This document shows positions 39,080-51,075 of a stretch of 64,000 nt of DNA, one piece after another. The position numbers and the translations under genes were made by a program. The stretch is taken from positions 1,471,491 to 1,535,490 of the forward strand of contig JAYKAV010002766.1 in the NCBI GenBank assembly GCA_035582835.1, in the 5' to 3' direction. How positions within the stretch are numbered: position 1 is the stretch's first letter; each line of letters opens with the position of its first letter. Source of the DNA: Phoebastria nigripes. Taxonomy: Eukaryota > Chordata > Aves > Procellariiformes > Diomedeidae. The notes beneath the pieces are model-generated. The model was given only the letters and a program-made list of their open reading frames with translations. It was not told the origin of the DNA and did no database searches.

Positions 39080-39520
39080 AGCTGCCAAATAAATCAGGGC
39101 TTTTCCCTTCAGGTTTTTAAATAAGAGTAAACCGTTATTTATACGAAATATGCGCACTGTTTTATGTGCCCGTGGAAAAGGCTCAGCCATTATTACCAGT
39201 GATCTGATATACAGTTATGTGTTTTTATAATAACAATCGATAAGGTAGGCAGGCAGCGTGCGCAGGGGGAACGTATCACCAGGGATCGAATTAGTTTTTA
39301 TTACTGTAATAACTCAACGGGTGGACCTGATGCTATTAAAAATGATGAAAGCTTTATCTCCGCGATAATTATTTTTCCTTTGAAAGCACGTATGGACGCG
39401 TGCCCGCACACACCTATGAACTGGAGGTAAGAGGATGAGCTCAAGTGATTAACTCTCCCAACATGAAATCTGGGTTTATTTTGTAATTTCACTTTTAAGC
39501 CGAGAACTTAACAGCATTCG
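39080..39520. promoter_or_regulatory. Putative enhancer-like element 16
   Basis: AT-rich, with a perfect 7-bp-arm palindrome TTATTAC-T-GTAATAA (39,298-39,312), CGATAATTATTTTTCC near 39,363, and several ATTA cores. It includes one GC-rich interruption (39,245-39,285). No coding potential. Confidence 0.33.
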
Positions 39521-41640
39521 GTGAGGGTCACAGTGCGGCTGGAGCGGGAGAGGGCCCTCTCCACCATTCGCCCTGTTAAATGTCCTGGGGCTCCATCCTT
39601 CCCGCTGCCTGCCCGTCAGCACAGAGAAGAGGGGACCCCGCAGAAAGGCACGCAGCGCGCCCCGAGGCCGCGGCGATGGCCGNGGCGATGGCCGCAGGGG
39701 GGTTTGATGGCCGGTGGCCGTGGAGCCCTCGTCTCCGGCCCTGCCACGGACAGCGCGACCCGGTGCAGCCTGCCCTGCCCCGGGACCGCGGGTGGATCAT
39801 TTCGTGCCTCTTTCCTCTCCTGCCCCTTTCCTGCTGTTTTTCCCCCGCGAGACTCTCCATGCAGGGGGCAGGGACGCTCGGCTGGGACCGCTGGGATGGA
39901 CCCGATACGGAATCATAATCACTACCAAGTCCTTTGGCAGATGTAAAAGCAGAAAGCATTTGTCCTAATTACGTTGCTGCGAAAGAGATGGGTTCAGGCA
40001 TTTCTGGGATGCTCGGGGAATGTAACAAGCATTAACGTGCACAGCGGCGGGAGGCAGGAGAGGAAATTACCAAGCGATGGAGGCAGACGGAGCACTAATG
40101 CATTCAGCTGCCTCTCTAACCCAGCTAACAAGCGGCAGCTCAGGCAGTTGTTTGGCAGCCCCCGCCTATCGCCGGGTCGGGGACGCGGTGGCAGTGACAG
40201 TCCCACCTCCGTCATCCACTTCGCCAGAGCCGGCGGCAAGGTGCGTGCCTGGGGAGGTCACCGGGATGGGACNTGGCCTCTCCCCTCCGGGAGCAGAGGG
40301 AGCAGCTCCTGCCTGGGTCAGAGCAGCCCCGGTCCATCTGGTTTCTTTCCTCTCCCCGCAGCAGGAACAGACACGGCCAAAAGAAACCTTTGCTCGGTTC
40401 CAAGCTGCCTCCCGTGCCCCGGTGCCGCAGGGCACGTGGGGCTGCCGCTCCAGCGGTGATAAATCACTGGTGCACAAGGCCCATCGGTGCTATCAATAAC
40501 CACTGACACCTCCTGACCGGAGTACGGATGGGGTCATCAGAAGCCATGCGGCTGCCCCTGGAAACCCATCTGAGCTGGGCTGACGTTACAAACCTCTTCA
40601 GCCCCGGGCACCGTTGGCTGGCAGAGAGACGCCGCAAGGCTGCCGGCCACCTTTGGGGACCTGATGTCGTTTATCTGACAATGCTCTGGGCAAGAGGAGA
40701 GAAGGGAGAAGGCAGAAGTATTAATTTTTAGCTCCCCTAACTCCCACTGGGCTCCGGTACCCATCACAGCAGTTATTAATGAAAGATTATTGCTGGCAGA
40801 TTGTACAACTCGAGGGACAGTGACACGACACAGCCGCGCGCGCTGCGGCTGCAAAGCCAGCTCAGGACACCATTTGCAAGGAAAAAAAAAAAAAGAAATA
40901 AAGTAAAAAAGGAATTAATGAGCATCAACGCCGTAGCACGTGGCGGGGAGGGCGGGAACCAGGGCCAGCTCGAGGGAAGGACCACAGCAGCTCTCCAGTC
41001 TGGAGAACGCAGCTCTGCTCTTGATTATGGTTTGCCTTCACATACAGAAAATATAACTAAATTCAACACCCCTTCTCTTAAAGGCAGCTGGGTTTTTCTA
41101 TCACACTTTACTTGCGAGTTCCCTGGGAATTTATGCCTTTTAATAGCTCTATCTACCAGCTCCTTAGCGAAAGGCAGCTCTGGGTATTAATTTTCTCCCC
41201 CAAGACGCTTCTCAGATGGACTTGGCTGCAGCACCTTGGTGCCAATTCAGTAGGCAGACATCTCCACGCAACCTCAGCCTGCTCCGAGCACACGAGTCGG
41301 CAGCTCGGAGCCGGCCGCTCGCCCCCCCGAGCATCTCTCACCCAGGAACGGGGGGAGCAGAGAAGGAGAAATTTGTCGGATGCTCAGCACAGCCACTGCT
41401 TTAGAGTAAGGGCTCGATCTGGCTCTGGCAAGATGGAAGGACAGCAGCTGTGTGCCCTTATCACGTAAAAATCTCTTTAAATCTGAAAGTTTCTGCGAAC
41501 TGCAGCTTCTTACCCTTCCAAGCGGCAAACGCCCCAGAGCCCCTCATCCCTGCGGGCTGTGCCCCCACGGCCTCGCTCAGCATCTTCTAAGGGGAGCCAG
41601 AAGCAGGATTTGGCCTGAAATACGAAGTTGTATAACCTAA
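39521..41640. other. Intergenic, no gene recognised
   Basis: CpG-rich at 39,590-39,800 with a short GCGATGGCCG direct repeat around 39,674-39,693. There is an A-run at 40,881-40,894 and small AT patches at 40,720-40,800 and 41,040-41,180. Nothing supported as a gene. Confidence 0.5.
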
Positions 41641-42400
41641 TTGTGCACATTATATTGTCATCACTTAATACAGTGGCGATTCTCATCTAATTTGGATGAA
41701 TTCAAGGGTAAAATTCNCATTAAATTACCAGAGTAGAAGTAGGTGTTCTCATCTGCAAGAAACTTCTATTTCTTTATTTCATTTTGCACATTAACACACC
41801 TATTGCCTTATCTTTACACTGCAAATGAGCGCAGCCATTCCTCAGTTCTTTTTGTTAATTTTTAATACAGCAACCTGCTACGTGGAAGCAGGCAACATCT
41901 GGGTTGTTGGCTTTACCCAGTTTATTATGTTATGCCCTGCCCAGCTTCAGATCCTCTGTATATCATGGTGAGATCCATAAATCTGCTAGCAATGGTGGTT
42001 ATTCGGTGCGTCAAGCTTCTGCTCTTGCTTTTCTTGCAAGCTTTCAGGAGCTAGCATACGTGGGGCGTTGTTATTCCTCCATCCCTCCTTCTCAGCATTG
42101 CTGCAGGAGTTATTTATTGCTCTCAGCTCAGAATAATTGCCAGAAAATGAAGTTCTGTCTGTTTTTGCCAAAAGGAAGAAAGAATAAGTGATTTAGCAGA
42201 AAGCCCTGTTTGCTGCACGGTGCGATAGCCGACTCCTCCAAAAGTCCTGATCAGATAGCTGTCCAGATAAAATAAAGTNTGCTCTTCTCCTAATGAAGCC
42301 TCTATGTATTCCTAGTTAGAGCAGTCGCTCATTCACAATTTGATTTAAAAGAAACCCAAAGCTATTCAGGATTTCAGGCAATCGTGAATTTCCAGCTCGC
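41641..42400. promoter_or_regulatory. AT-rich segment, possible regulatory elements (17)
   Basis: Extended AT-rich stretch, including CTCATCTAATTTGGATGAAT, ACAATTTGATTTAAAAG and CACATTAACACACC. No recognised mobile element or coding sequence. Weak inference. Confidence 0.22.
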
Positions 42401-43560
42401 TCGTATACACAGCCCGGGCTACTTAATGGGTTTCAAGAGAACGGGCTTTGTTACAAGCTCCTTCGTGCTCTGTATCTGGCTGAACTCCACCTCCAGAAGC
42501 CCGGCTGTGTGCAGGGCCAGATCCTGCTTTCCCGTCCCCTATCCCGGTCATCCAGGGCTGCCTATTAAACACTGCCCTTCACCCCAACAGGAACCATTTC
42601 CCTCTCATCTCCTCTTCGAAAAGAAAGATGTACCCAAGGCAGAAGCACTCTCAAAGATGCTCGGGCTCTCTCCATGGCTTTGCACAAGATCCTGGATACC
42701 TTCATCCTTCAGCATCCCTTGCTATAAACGCCAGCAACTCTGCTGCTAAACCAGCTCCCTATAAATGACTCCACAACCCTAAGGAGGAGCANGGCTGCAG
42801 AATATAAGCGTTCAGGTGCTGCCCACCCCCTCCCCAAGGCAGTAAATGCCCCCCTGCACTGAGGGGCCTGACCCACGGCTATGGGGTGCTGGGGATTTGC
42901 TCCCTCCAGCTCCAACAAGGCAGCTCCCAAGGGAGCAGCGATGCGGGAGGAGGCTGGATGTGGAAGTACAATACTTAGTCTCCTGCTGACGCGTATCTTC
43001 CCTCTGGGTAATGTTTTTCTGACAAAAAAGTGGAGACTCAGATGCACGCATTTCTATTCAGAGAGCTCGGGAGGGGGGAGAGGTGTTTTGCACNAAGTTT
43101 TTCCCTCTTGGAAGTGTAGGGTTGGAATTTTTATTCTTAAGCACCAAGAGTAAGTTAACAGAAAAAAGAAACAAAGAAGAAAATNAATTGCAGAAGCCCT
43201 TTCCCATGGCACAGCGGGACCGGAGGAACCCAGGGACGGAGGGCGGATGCAGTCGGTCACAAACTGGATGCCAGGGTAAGGGCTGGGGGAAACTCATTCC
43301 TCTGCAGTCACTCTTGGGCACCGCATTGCCCAGGCGCACGGTGCCTNATGAGGAGCTGTAGGTTATTTGTTACCAGTCCTCCCCCCTGCCCCAGGATCCC
43401 CAACGCTCAGCCTGGCCTCTCCCTTTCAGCCCCAGGCGCTCTGAAGAAGGGCTGTCTCTTAAAAGTTTGCCCCTCCTGCTTCTGGTCCAGGTCCCACCAA
43501 GGGGACTGTTCTCAGCAACCCCCTCGCAGCTGCTGTTCTACCTCACTCCTGCAGTGGGAT
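42401..43560. other. Intergenic, no gene recognised
   Basis: Mixed composition with an A-rich patch (43,150-43,190). No domain or RNA recognised. Confidence 0.5.
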
Positions 43561-44340
43561 AATGGCTTTCCTCTGCTAAAAACAAATTAGATTTTCTTGT
43601 CAAGAGCTAAATTGCAGGACTCTTTCACCAGTAGATCAAAGGGCTTGGATTATTCCCTGTTTTGAAGTGCTCTGTACAGCTGGATGACAGCAGAAGGAAT
43701 TCACCGCTCCCTGCATAGTGCCTGTTCACCCTCCAAGGGGTTTTTATGCCGATGCCTCTGATCAGAAATTAACTTCTCCCAGGGAGGCTATTGAAGAGAT
43801 ACTAAAATGCTATTAGAACATCACCTTCCCCGTCCTTTAATTTGCAGAGAGAACTAACAAAGGGGAAAATCAGCCAGTGCAGTGGAAAAGACCCCAAAGT
43901 TAGCTGCCAGTGGCTGCAAATACAAGACGATGCTGCAGGAAGTCTCCCAGTATTAAGCACAAGTCCCTGAAATGTGCTACCACTTGGCAGTTTTCAGATT
44001 ATTTACGGCCCTTTATGCAGAACAAACCTGCCTGCCTCCACAGGCTTCCCCATCAGCTGGCTGGCAAACAAGCTGTCATGAAAAGCTTTATGAATAACAC
44101 ATGGAAACAGAAAATAAGATAGATAATACAAGGTAGAAAGGAAGAGAGAGCCACCATTTAAATAATTCTGCTGTATTGCCACCCGTCATAAATTATTGAG
44201 AAAGGCAAGCAGGCCAAGGCNAAGCTGGGGCACAGCTCAGGGGATGACTTGCTCAGCAGTAGTGATCTGCAGCCTCGGAACCACCTGGGATTGCTCTGGC
44301 AATTTGCCTCAGCTGATTTGAATTAGTCTTTGGGTCTAGT
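43561..44340. promoter_or_regulatory. Putative enhancer-like region 18
   Basis: AT-rich with a TCF/LEF-type ATCAAAGG (43,635-43,642), TCCTTTAATTTGCAG near 43,833, and TCATAAATTATTGAG near 44,186. Regulatory role inferred. Confidence 0.25.
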
Positions 44341-45690
44341 CTTAGGTAAAGACATCTACTTCTGGAGGCAGGAGGTCTGCTCTGCAGTGCTGGAGGAAAA
44401 TGAAAGGTCAGCATCTCCCATAACTCCGACGCTTCCAGCATCTCTCCAGCATCTCCAACCATTCCAAGCACCCTCTTGCACGTGCTTCTCCCGCCTTGTG
44501 CTGTGACTCGGAGCACATCTGGGAGCTGCACAGAGCCAAACCTCTCCCTTCTCTTTCCAGCACCCTCCTCCTCTTTTTTTTATCCACAGCCTCCAAAAAC
44601 ACCCTGGCATCCCTTCATCACTAAAGCCAGGGAAATAACCAGCCTACCAGGAGCTAATTCCCCAAAGCCAGATGTTGAACAAAGCCTCCCTGAGAACAGC
44701 CACTTATGTACCATTTCTCTATATGCAATATTAAAAGGGATTTTAGTAAGAGAACTATGTAAATCTGGTGTGAAAAGAGCAGTGGGGGTGTTTGCCACTC
44801 CTCCCTCTCCGATGAAAGCAGAATGAGCTGTATGTCCCAGGCCTCGTTTGCTCAGTGACAGCAACTGCAGCTCAAAGCGGGAGCATCCTCCTCGTATTCT
44901 TGTCACCGCCGCAGAGCCGGGCTGGCAGCGGGGTACCGCACAACCGCCTCCTTAAATGACCACAGACACGCTTTTTAGGATGATGCGGAAAAATATCCCT
45001 TCCAGCTTGCTCTCCCCTGTCCTAATTCTCCCCTTCCGAGTCGGAGTATGACACNGTATTTTTCTCTCCCTGGTTTGAAGTCATCAGCCGTGCTGGATTT
45101 GGCAAGGTAAGGAGCGTTTTTCCGTCATCGTGTGCTATATTTGTCACCCTGCTGCACTTCAGTGTTGTCCCTGTGCTGCTCAGCAGACCCATGGCAAAAC
45201 TCGGAGCAGTATTTTGTTCCGAAACATTGTTCTGTAGGGAAAGAGGCAGAGTTTCAGCATGGAGAAAACCTGCGAGGTCCTCCCGAAAGCAGTTTTTCTT
45301 GAAAGCCCACGAAGGAGTCNGTGGGCAGATAAGACTCCGCATGCATTTAAGGTCAGGAGCCCAGCATCCTTTGGAAATGCTTCTCCCCAGCCTCCTGTTG
45401 CTTCATCTATCGGTCCTGACTGCCTGAAGGAATCCAGGGAAGCGCGGAGAGAAGTTACCCACACACTTGAGCACCGATACATGCAGAAAGCAGCAGCTAT
45501 AGGGGACTTAAACGCTCCCTGTGACGACTGTGTAACACCAGCTAGCCCTGAGCACCTCTGCAGCGACGTNCCCTGCGTTCACACGTGCTGTTAAAACCCA
45601 CGTCCTTGCCTTAGACAAGGACATAGGTCAGCAGCGCAGTTAAGAGGGGTTTTGCAGTCCTTCCTCGCACCTCACAGCCCAGGGCTGATC
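44341..45690. other. Intergenic, no gene recognised
   Basis: Mixed composition with AT-richer DNA near 44,700-44,770. No mobile element or gene identified. Confidence 0.5.
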
Positions 45691-46230
45691 TTGGCCATCA
45701 TCCTAAAAAATTTTAAATTAATGGGGAAAACGGAGGCAGTGGGTGCTCGTTATCCTGCGGCAGAACAGGGCTGAGCCTGCCTGGTCCCAAAGCCCGGTCC
45801 TGTTCTCTAACCAACANAAAACACCAGCCTCTGTCAAAAACATGCACTATTCTCATGACCAAAGCAGAAAGAATTATTGTCCTTGTTACCAAAAAAAGCA
45901 TCGCTTATTTTCGTAAGTGATAATGAGATAGCTATAAATGTTGTCTTTCAGCAGAAACTGCTCCAGAACACAGTTATGGGCTGGCTACTCCCAGCCATGC
46001 CTGCGCTGCAATTCATTAACGTTGTTGATTTTTNCCCCCTCAAGCATATGTTGCAATTTGATTACATCCAAGTAAATCTGTTTGTCAAACATTAACAGCC
46101 TCCTTCCGTTCTATTACTCTTTTTCTACCAGCAGAGCTATCGCATATAAATATTTCAAATCATCTCACTCAATAAAGCCAGTCCAAGGGCATCACGACCT
46201 GATGATTTCAGATTGTTATTGACATATTTA
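45691..46230. promoter_or_regulatory. AT-rich segment, possible regulatory element 19
   Basis: 45,890-46,220 is AT-rich with GATAATGAGATAGC, TTGCAATTTGATTAC, and CAAATCATCTCACTCAATAA. No repeat recognised; composition-based inference. Confidence 0.27.
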
Positions 46231-46619
46231 TTGGAGGCTGCCGTGTTGGCAGGGTGCTAGCTGGTGCATGAATAAGGATGCAGTAGGCAAGCAAAGGGAG
46301 GGAAGCCAAGCACAACAGCCCAGAGAAAAAGGGTGTTGTGCTCTGTTGGTCCAGCACTTGTAATCAGTGATACGCTCCTCTGGTTGTACTAATGATGAAA
46401 ATCCTGTCCTATGGAATAACATCCTCTCCCTCCTTCCTGTCCCCATCAGCAACTCATGTCCCAGAACCTCTTGGACTAGCCTGAGAGAGTAACTGGGTGT
46501 TTTTAAGGAGAGGTTGAGTCAGATCTGGGATGTAACTGAGGGTTGCCATCCCTCACGCGGCAGGATGCCCTGTTATGTGCTGGGGATGGGCCTGGGTGGG
46601 ATTCCTCTGTCTGGGGGGC
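46231..46619. other. Intergenic, no gene recognised
   Basis: Mixed composition; nothing identified. Confidence 0.5.
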
Positions 46620-46830
46620 TCAGCCCCTCTCGATAACGTAATTATTTTGTGATGCCTAATTTTGACTCCCAAGTGCTGAAGCTTCCTATATTGATATCTT
46701 GAATCTCAGCTGCAATATTTCCCTTGCCCAATTTTTCATTCTTAATAACAGGGCATAATCGGTGCTAATTAATATGAAATGCAATAAAGCAAGAATTCCA
46801 GTAGTCTCCCTGCTGCTTTATCTCCTCAGC
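46620..46830. promoter_or_regulatory. Putative enhancer-like element 20
   Basis: Compact AT-rich island with TAATTA cores at 46,639-46,644 and 46,766-46,771, and ATTCTTAATAACAGG between them. GC-richer DNA on both sides. It lies about 600 bp upstream of the solo LTR. Confidence 0.37.
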
Positions 46831-47419
46831 TAAGATTCATTGCTGGCTGTGGCTGCTTAATCTGCACTGACCAAGACCATAGAGACAGAACCGGCTCCTG
46901 CTCACTGGCTTGTTTGGATGGTGTTGGACGTCCCACGGGTGGACACGCGGGACCTGCAAGGGAAACGCCTGCACGCACACCAGAGAGCTGGAGAGGTACC
47001 TGGTTGCTGNGGTGAAGACGGTCGCTGGTCCCAGCGTGATGTGTCCTGAAAGCTGGATGGAGCTGAAGCTGTGCTGAGTTGGTGTCATCCTTCATGCCTT
47101 TGGGTGGAAAACAACTTATCTTAAAACACTTACCCCTCTGCCTGAGCAAGCAGGACTGGATTTGGCCCCACAGCTATGGCAGCACTGGTGTGGATTGCTG
47201 ACCTTGTCCCCAGCCAGGTGACAACCCCGTCTGAGGCCCCACCAGAAAAGCTGGGTCCCTCCTGGGAACAGCAACGCATTTTTGCTCCAGGCTGCTGGAA
47301 ACCACCGCTTGCTCCACGGAGATACTCATCTGTGGTACCAAAGAGATTGTGACCAAGCACAAATTCCTTCTTAAAGCTTCAGGTGGGTCTGTAAGCACCC
47401 ACGCTTCACCTCTGTCTTT
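46831..47419. other. Intergenic, no gene recognised
   Basis: Mixed GC-richer DNA leading to the LTR insertion point; nothing identified. Confidence 0.5.
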
Positions 47420-47424
47420 CCTGG
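47420..47424. repeat. Target-site duplication (left), CCTGG
   Basis: CCTGG directly before the LTR; identical copy at 47,935-47,939 directly after it. Confidence 0.75.
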
Positions 47425-47663
47425 TGTCCTGGTTTCGGCTGGGATAGGGTTAATTTTCTTCCTAGTCTGTGTTTTGCATATAGCATGAAAAGAATGTCGA
47501 TAACCCACTCATGTTTTTAGTTGTTGCTAAGTAGTCTACTAGTCAAGGACTTCTCAGCTGCCCATGCTCTGCCAGGTGCACAAGAAGCTGGGAGGGAGCA
47601 TAGCCGGGACAGCCAGCCCAACTGGCCAACGGGGTATTCCATACCACGTGATGTCACGCTCAG

Positions 47664-47670
47664 TATATAA
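47664..47670 (+). promoter_or_regulatory. LTR TATA box
   Basis: TATATAA within the LTR, just 3' of CACGTG/TGATGTCA; predicted start about 25-30 bp downstream (near 47,695). Confidence 0.6.
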
Positions 47671-47802
47671 ATCAGAGGCATGGTCCAGGAAGTAGCGATG
47701 GCTGTTTGTGTATCAGTCGGTGGGTGGTGAGCAATTGCATTGTGCATCACTCATTTTGTATATTCTACCATTATTACTATTATTCTCTTCCTTTTCTGTT
47801 CT

Positions 47803-47808
47803 ATTAAA
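47803..47808 (+). terminator. LTR poly(A) signal ATTAAA
   Basis: ATTAAA about 110 bp after the predicted start, then GT/T-rich sequence, as expected for the R/U5 boundary. Confidence 0.55.
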
Positions 47809-47934
47809 CTGTATTTATCTCAATCTACGAATTTTACTTTTTTTTCCCCTGATTCTCTCCCCCATCCCACTGAGTGGGGGGAGTAAGCGAGCAGCTGTGT
47901 GGTGTTTGGCTGCCTGCCGGGTTAAACCNCAACA

Positions 47935-47939
47935 CCTGG
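47935..47939. repeat. Target-site duplication (right), CCTGG
   Basis: Matches 47,420-47,424 exactly, marking both LTR edges. Confidence 0.75.
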
Positions 47940-49270
47940 TTACCAGTGCTGATGTACCAAACTGCCAGGAGAGCTGGGCTGGGTACCCCTGCGGGCGTGG
48001 GTGAGGACTTGCTCTTTCTAATCAGAAAACAAAAGGGTTATGAAATAATGAAAAGGTTAATGAAATAATCGAGTAAAATATGGCCCCTGNCTGGCAGAGG
48101 ACAGGAGCTGACACGCAGGGTCACAGCAGCTCTGGAGTCCCGAGCCCCGGCTCCAGCCACAGCCAGAACGAGCTGCTTTGGATGCAGGTAAAAAAAAAAA
48201 AAAATCCCTGCAAGAATTAGTTATAGGCTGTAACTTGGAGACAGGAAAGAACATCTTCCAGATTGGACAGGTCTAGAAGGGACGGGATTCTCTAAAGCAC
48301 AACTTTTTCTGCTTCTCTAGAGAAGAGAGAAGCACTAAATTGTCCTCCAGCTCATTGTAAACAGTAAGAAAGAGGCTGTGAGGTAGTTTTTACATCCTCT
48401 CCATTTTCCTAAAAACAGAAATAATGCATTTAATTTCTTCCCCCTTGCCTCACCTTAGGAGCTGGCAGCAATCACAGCCGCGTTCGTGGATGGAGAGGAA
48501 CCGCTTGCAACTGTCCGGTTGCAGCCACAGAGCATCACACAAGTTCAGAGGAACCTGTGGCTTGAAACGAATTTTACCATGTGTGAAGGCCATTCCTTAC
48601 TGTTTATACATGCCTGTAGGCTCGCTCTGGGATGAAAGCCACCACCCATGTCTGACTATCCATTCCTGGATCCATGCTCTTGAGAAGTGGCCCCAGACCC
48701 GGGCCAGAAGCCAGGACCTGGCACTCTGCTCCCGCAGCCGTTGGCTCCGTCTGGAGGCTGGGCTGCGGATCAAAGATCTGCATGTGCCTGAAGGTCCATC
48801 TGTGGATCAAAGCCACCTTTTGCTTCTCCAGGGCCGTTGCCTGGAGACCCGTGCTGGGAGCAGGTATCTGCCCAGCTCTGCCAGGAGGGACCTGCATCGG
48901 CGCTTGACAATGAGAGAAATATCTGGTCATTCATGCCCCGCCGCCACTTCTTGTTTTCCCATTGTCTTTGATCAGAACTACTGCTGTCACGCCATTTATT
49001 TCAGCCGCATCTCCAGAAGCCTGGTTTGTTCCTGTTTTCTACTCCAGCTTCCAGGAGCCGAGCCTGGAGAGATGCTCGGAGAAGGGCTCTCTGCTGCCTG
49101 CAGAGAGGGTGGAGGCTGGAAGTTCGGGCTGTACGTGGTAGCCCCCAAAACACACTGCAGTAGTCCACAACTACCCCCATCCTTTCTGCCAAGAGCCATC
49201 CAAAGCCTAACGTGGGTCTGAACGTGAAGAAATCTGCCCCCACTGCAAACTGCATTTAAACAGCTGCACT
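47940..49270. other. Intergenic, no gene recognised
   Basis: Mixed composition with an A-run at 48,189-48,203. A 265-residue open frame at 48,424-49,221 is uninterrupted but resembles no protein I know and has no splice or promoter context; I do not call it a gene. Confidence 0.45.
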
Positions 49271-49279
49271 TCCCCATAC

Positions 49280-49620
49280 CGGGCTTCTCACGCTTCATTA
49301 ATTCACACAGACTTTTAAACTTCTTTTTTTTCCTCCTTCCAAAAGCTGCTGGAGCTTATCAAGAGATGAAAGATTGAAGGACATGCATAATTAATGGCCT
49401 AGCTTTATTTAAATAATTTAATTTTGCCATCACATCTGCATTCTTCAGGTATGGCTTTAATTCTTTAATTACAGAAGAGCATGCCACAGTGCTTTGCCTG
49501 ATTAACAGTTGAAGATTAAGGCTAGATTGGAGTGGGGGAAAAGGATGTGTCAATACTAAGAATATAAAGTAGCTTGACGAAGAGGGAAAAGTAAAGACTG
49601 TCTCCAACTTGGCAAGTCTA
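49280..49620. promoter_or_regulatory. Putative enhancer-like element 21
   Basis: Strongly AT-rich with TAATTA cores at 49,388-49,393 (in ATGCATAATTAATGG) and 49,466-49,471, a TTTAAATAATTTAATTTTG run, and CATTAATTCAC. No repeat family recognised. One of the better candidates by motif density. Confidence 0.42.
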
Positions 49621-50900
49621 TCTACTTTAACAGTCCTATATCCCAGGGCATTTCCAGGAGGATTTCCTGCCCCTCAGAACAGCTTGAGGGTTCCCATGGA
49701 ATGAAGAAGGGTCCTTTGTAGGTTGAAATCCCCCCCGCAGCCTGGGCAAGCAGAGAGTGATGCCCACCCTCTCCTCTCCCAGTACCAGGGTGGCAGAAGC
49801 CCGATGGGTCTGGGCAAACCCCGAGGCATCCCAAAAAGAAAGGCTGACTTTTCACAAAGTTTTACAGAGATCTTGCTATGAATGCTGAATTTAGAGAGCA
49901 GAATTGAGGCTCTGGGATCAATAGAAGCTGAATTCTCTCATCGCAAGCTGCTATTTTCAGCTTCTAGAAAGGAAGAAAAAAAAAAAATCCCCTGGTCAGT
50001 TCAGGCAAGTGCATTTGCCAGCAATTATCCAAGGACCAACACTGATGCCAGCTGCAAAAGATAGCTCTTCCCCTTGGCTCTGTTCCCAGCCCAGCACTGA
50101 GCAGAGGTACATCAAACTGGGATGGCAGCAGAGAAGAAATAAGAAGTAAAAAAACTAAAGAAAAAAAAGCATCTGAAAGAACCAAGCNTTGGAGCTTCGG
50201 TTTTCTGCATGGCACGAGAAGGGCCAGCACACGCTGCCGATGCCCCATCCGGGCTGAGCGCTCCCGGCAGCCGGGGAGCTACAGCACGCCCGGTTCTGTG
50301 GTTCCTCCTGCTCAGGGGTTTTCACTGCCCCTGAATCCCGCCTTTCCAAGCTTATCTTTGTTTTTCTCTGATGGTTTGGTGGCTTTGTTTTGCTATTTTA
50401 TATCCTAATGAGGATTTTTCAACAATGAAGGGCAGGCTAAAACGTAAATCTCAGAGCAAGGGAAGACTGGCACAGGTTTGAAAAAGAAAAGCAACCGTAC
50501 CAAGGGTTTCAAACGCTCTCTTCCAGCAGCTGGTCAAACCGGCTGGGGGCTTGGGCAAAGCCTTGGGAACAACCCCCACCTTATTTTCTGTTTTTTTCTT
50601 TGGGAACGACCCCAAGTTTTCTGTGCAGTGGAACAGCCGCTCCCAGCATGGAGGGGAAAGGATTTGCTCGTGGCTGTGGTGCTCCCTGGACCTGGGTAAA
50701 GCTCCCCCGGGACACCTGGACCCGCTGGTGCAGAGGGAGCCGGCTCAGCCGCGCTGCCCTTAACTCCTCCGCCAGTTCACTGCCAGCCGCAGCGGGGAGC
50801 AGAGAGGCTGGCAGAGGAGGCAGCTTCATCAGCGCCGAGGAAAGGTGCTGCTGTCAAAGGCTGGCTGATACAGGCTACGGTCCCTAACCAGGGTACCCGC
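49621..50900. other. Intergenic, no gene recognised
   Basis: Mixed to GC-rich with A-rich runs near 49,970-49,987 and 50,148-50,168. Nothing identified. Confidence 0.5.
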
Positions 50901-50904
50901 ACAG

Positions 50905-51075
50905 CCCTGGAATATTAAGCGTAACAGTAAGATGATAATGATTAATTATCTCACCTGTCTACAAGGGGAATAATTTTCTCTTTACTGGCATAACTAAAAC
51001 AGTTTCTTTTACACACTAATAGCACTTTACTGTCATACAGCATCTTAAATCCAAGNACTTTACACCTATTTGGCT
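50905..51075. promoter_or_regulatory. Putative enhancer-like element 22
   Basis: Contains opposed GATA sites GATAAT...ATTATC (50,934-50,939 and 50,945-50,950) around a TAATTA core (50,943-50,948), and an E-box CACCTG two bases later (50,952-50,957). AT-rich to 51,060. Confidence 0.38.

Larger units (their letters stand above)
47425..47934 (+). mobile_element. Solo LTR of an avian endogenous retrovirus (ERVL-like)
   Basis: A 510-bp element opening TGTCCTGGTTT and closing AAACCNCAACA (imperfect terminal inverted repeats, TG...CA), flanked by a 5-bp duplication CCTGG. In order it holds an E-box CACGTG (47,645-47,650) overlapping a CRE-like TGATGTCA (47,649-47,656), a TATA box TATATAA (47,664-47,670), and a poly(A) signal ATTAAA (47,803-47,808) followed by T-rich DNA, so U3-R-U5 runs along the plus strand. 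No primer-binding site, gag, pol or env follows, so it is a recombination-derived solo LTR. I recognise the ends as a family common in neoavian genomes. The 5-bp duplication suits class III (ERVL) elements; class assignment is from memory. Confidence 0.88.

Noticed and set aside
47708..48004. 98-codon frame inside and past the LTR
   Set aside because: Crosses the LTR edge and target duplication; not retroviral coding sequence.
48257..48290. Possible CR1 scrap near GGACAGGTCTAGAAGGGACG
   Set aside because: Too short and diverged to separate from chance.
48424..49221. 265-codon uninterrupted open frame
   Set aside because: Low-complexity mix of Ser/Arg/Leu with no recognisable fold or splice context; kept as intergenic. 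Transcript data could reverse this.
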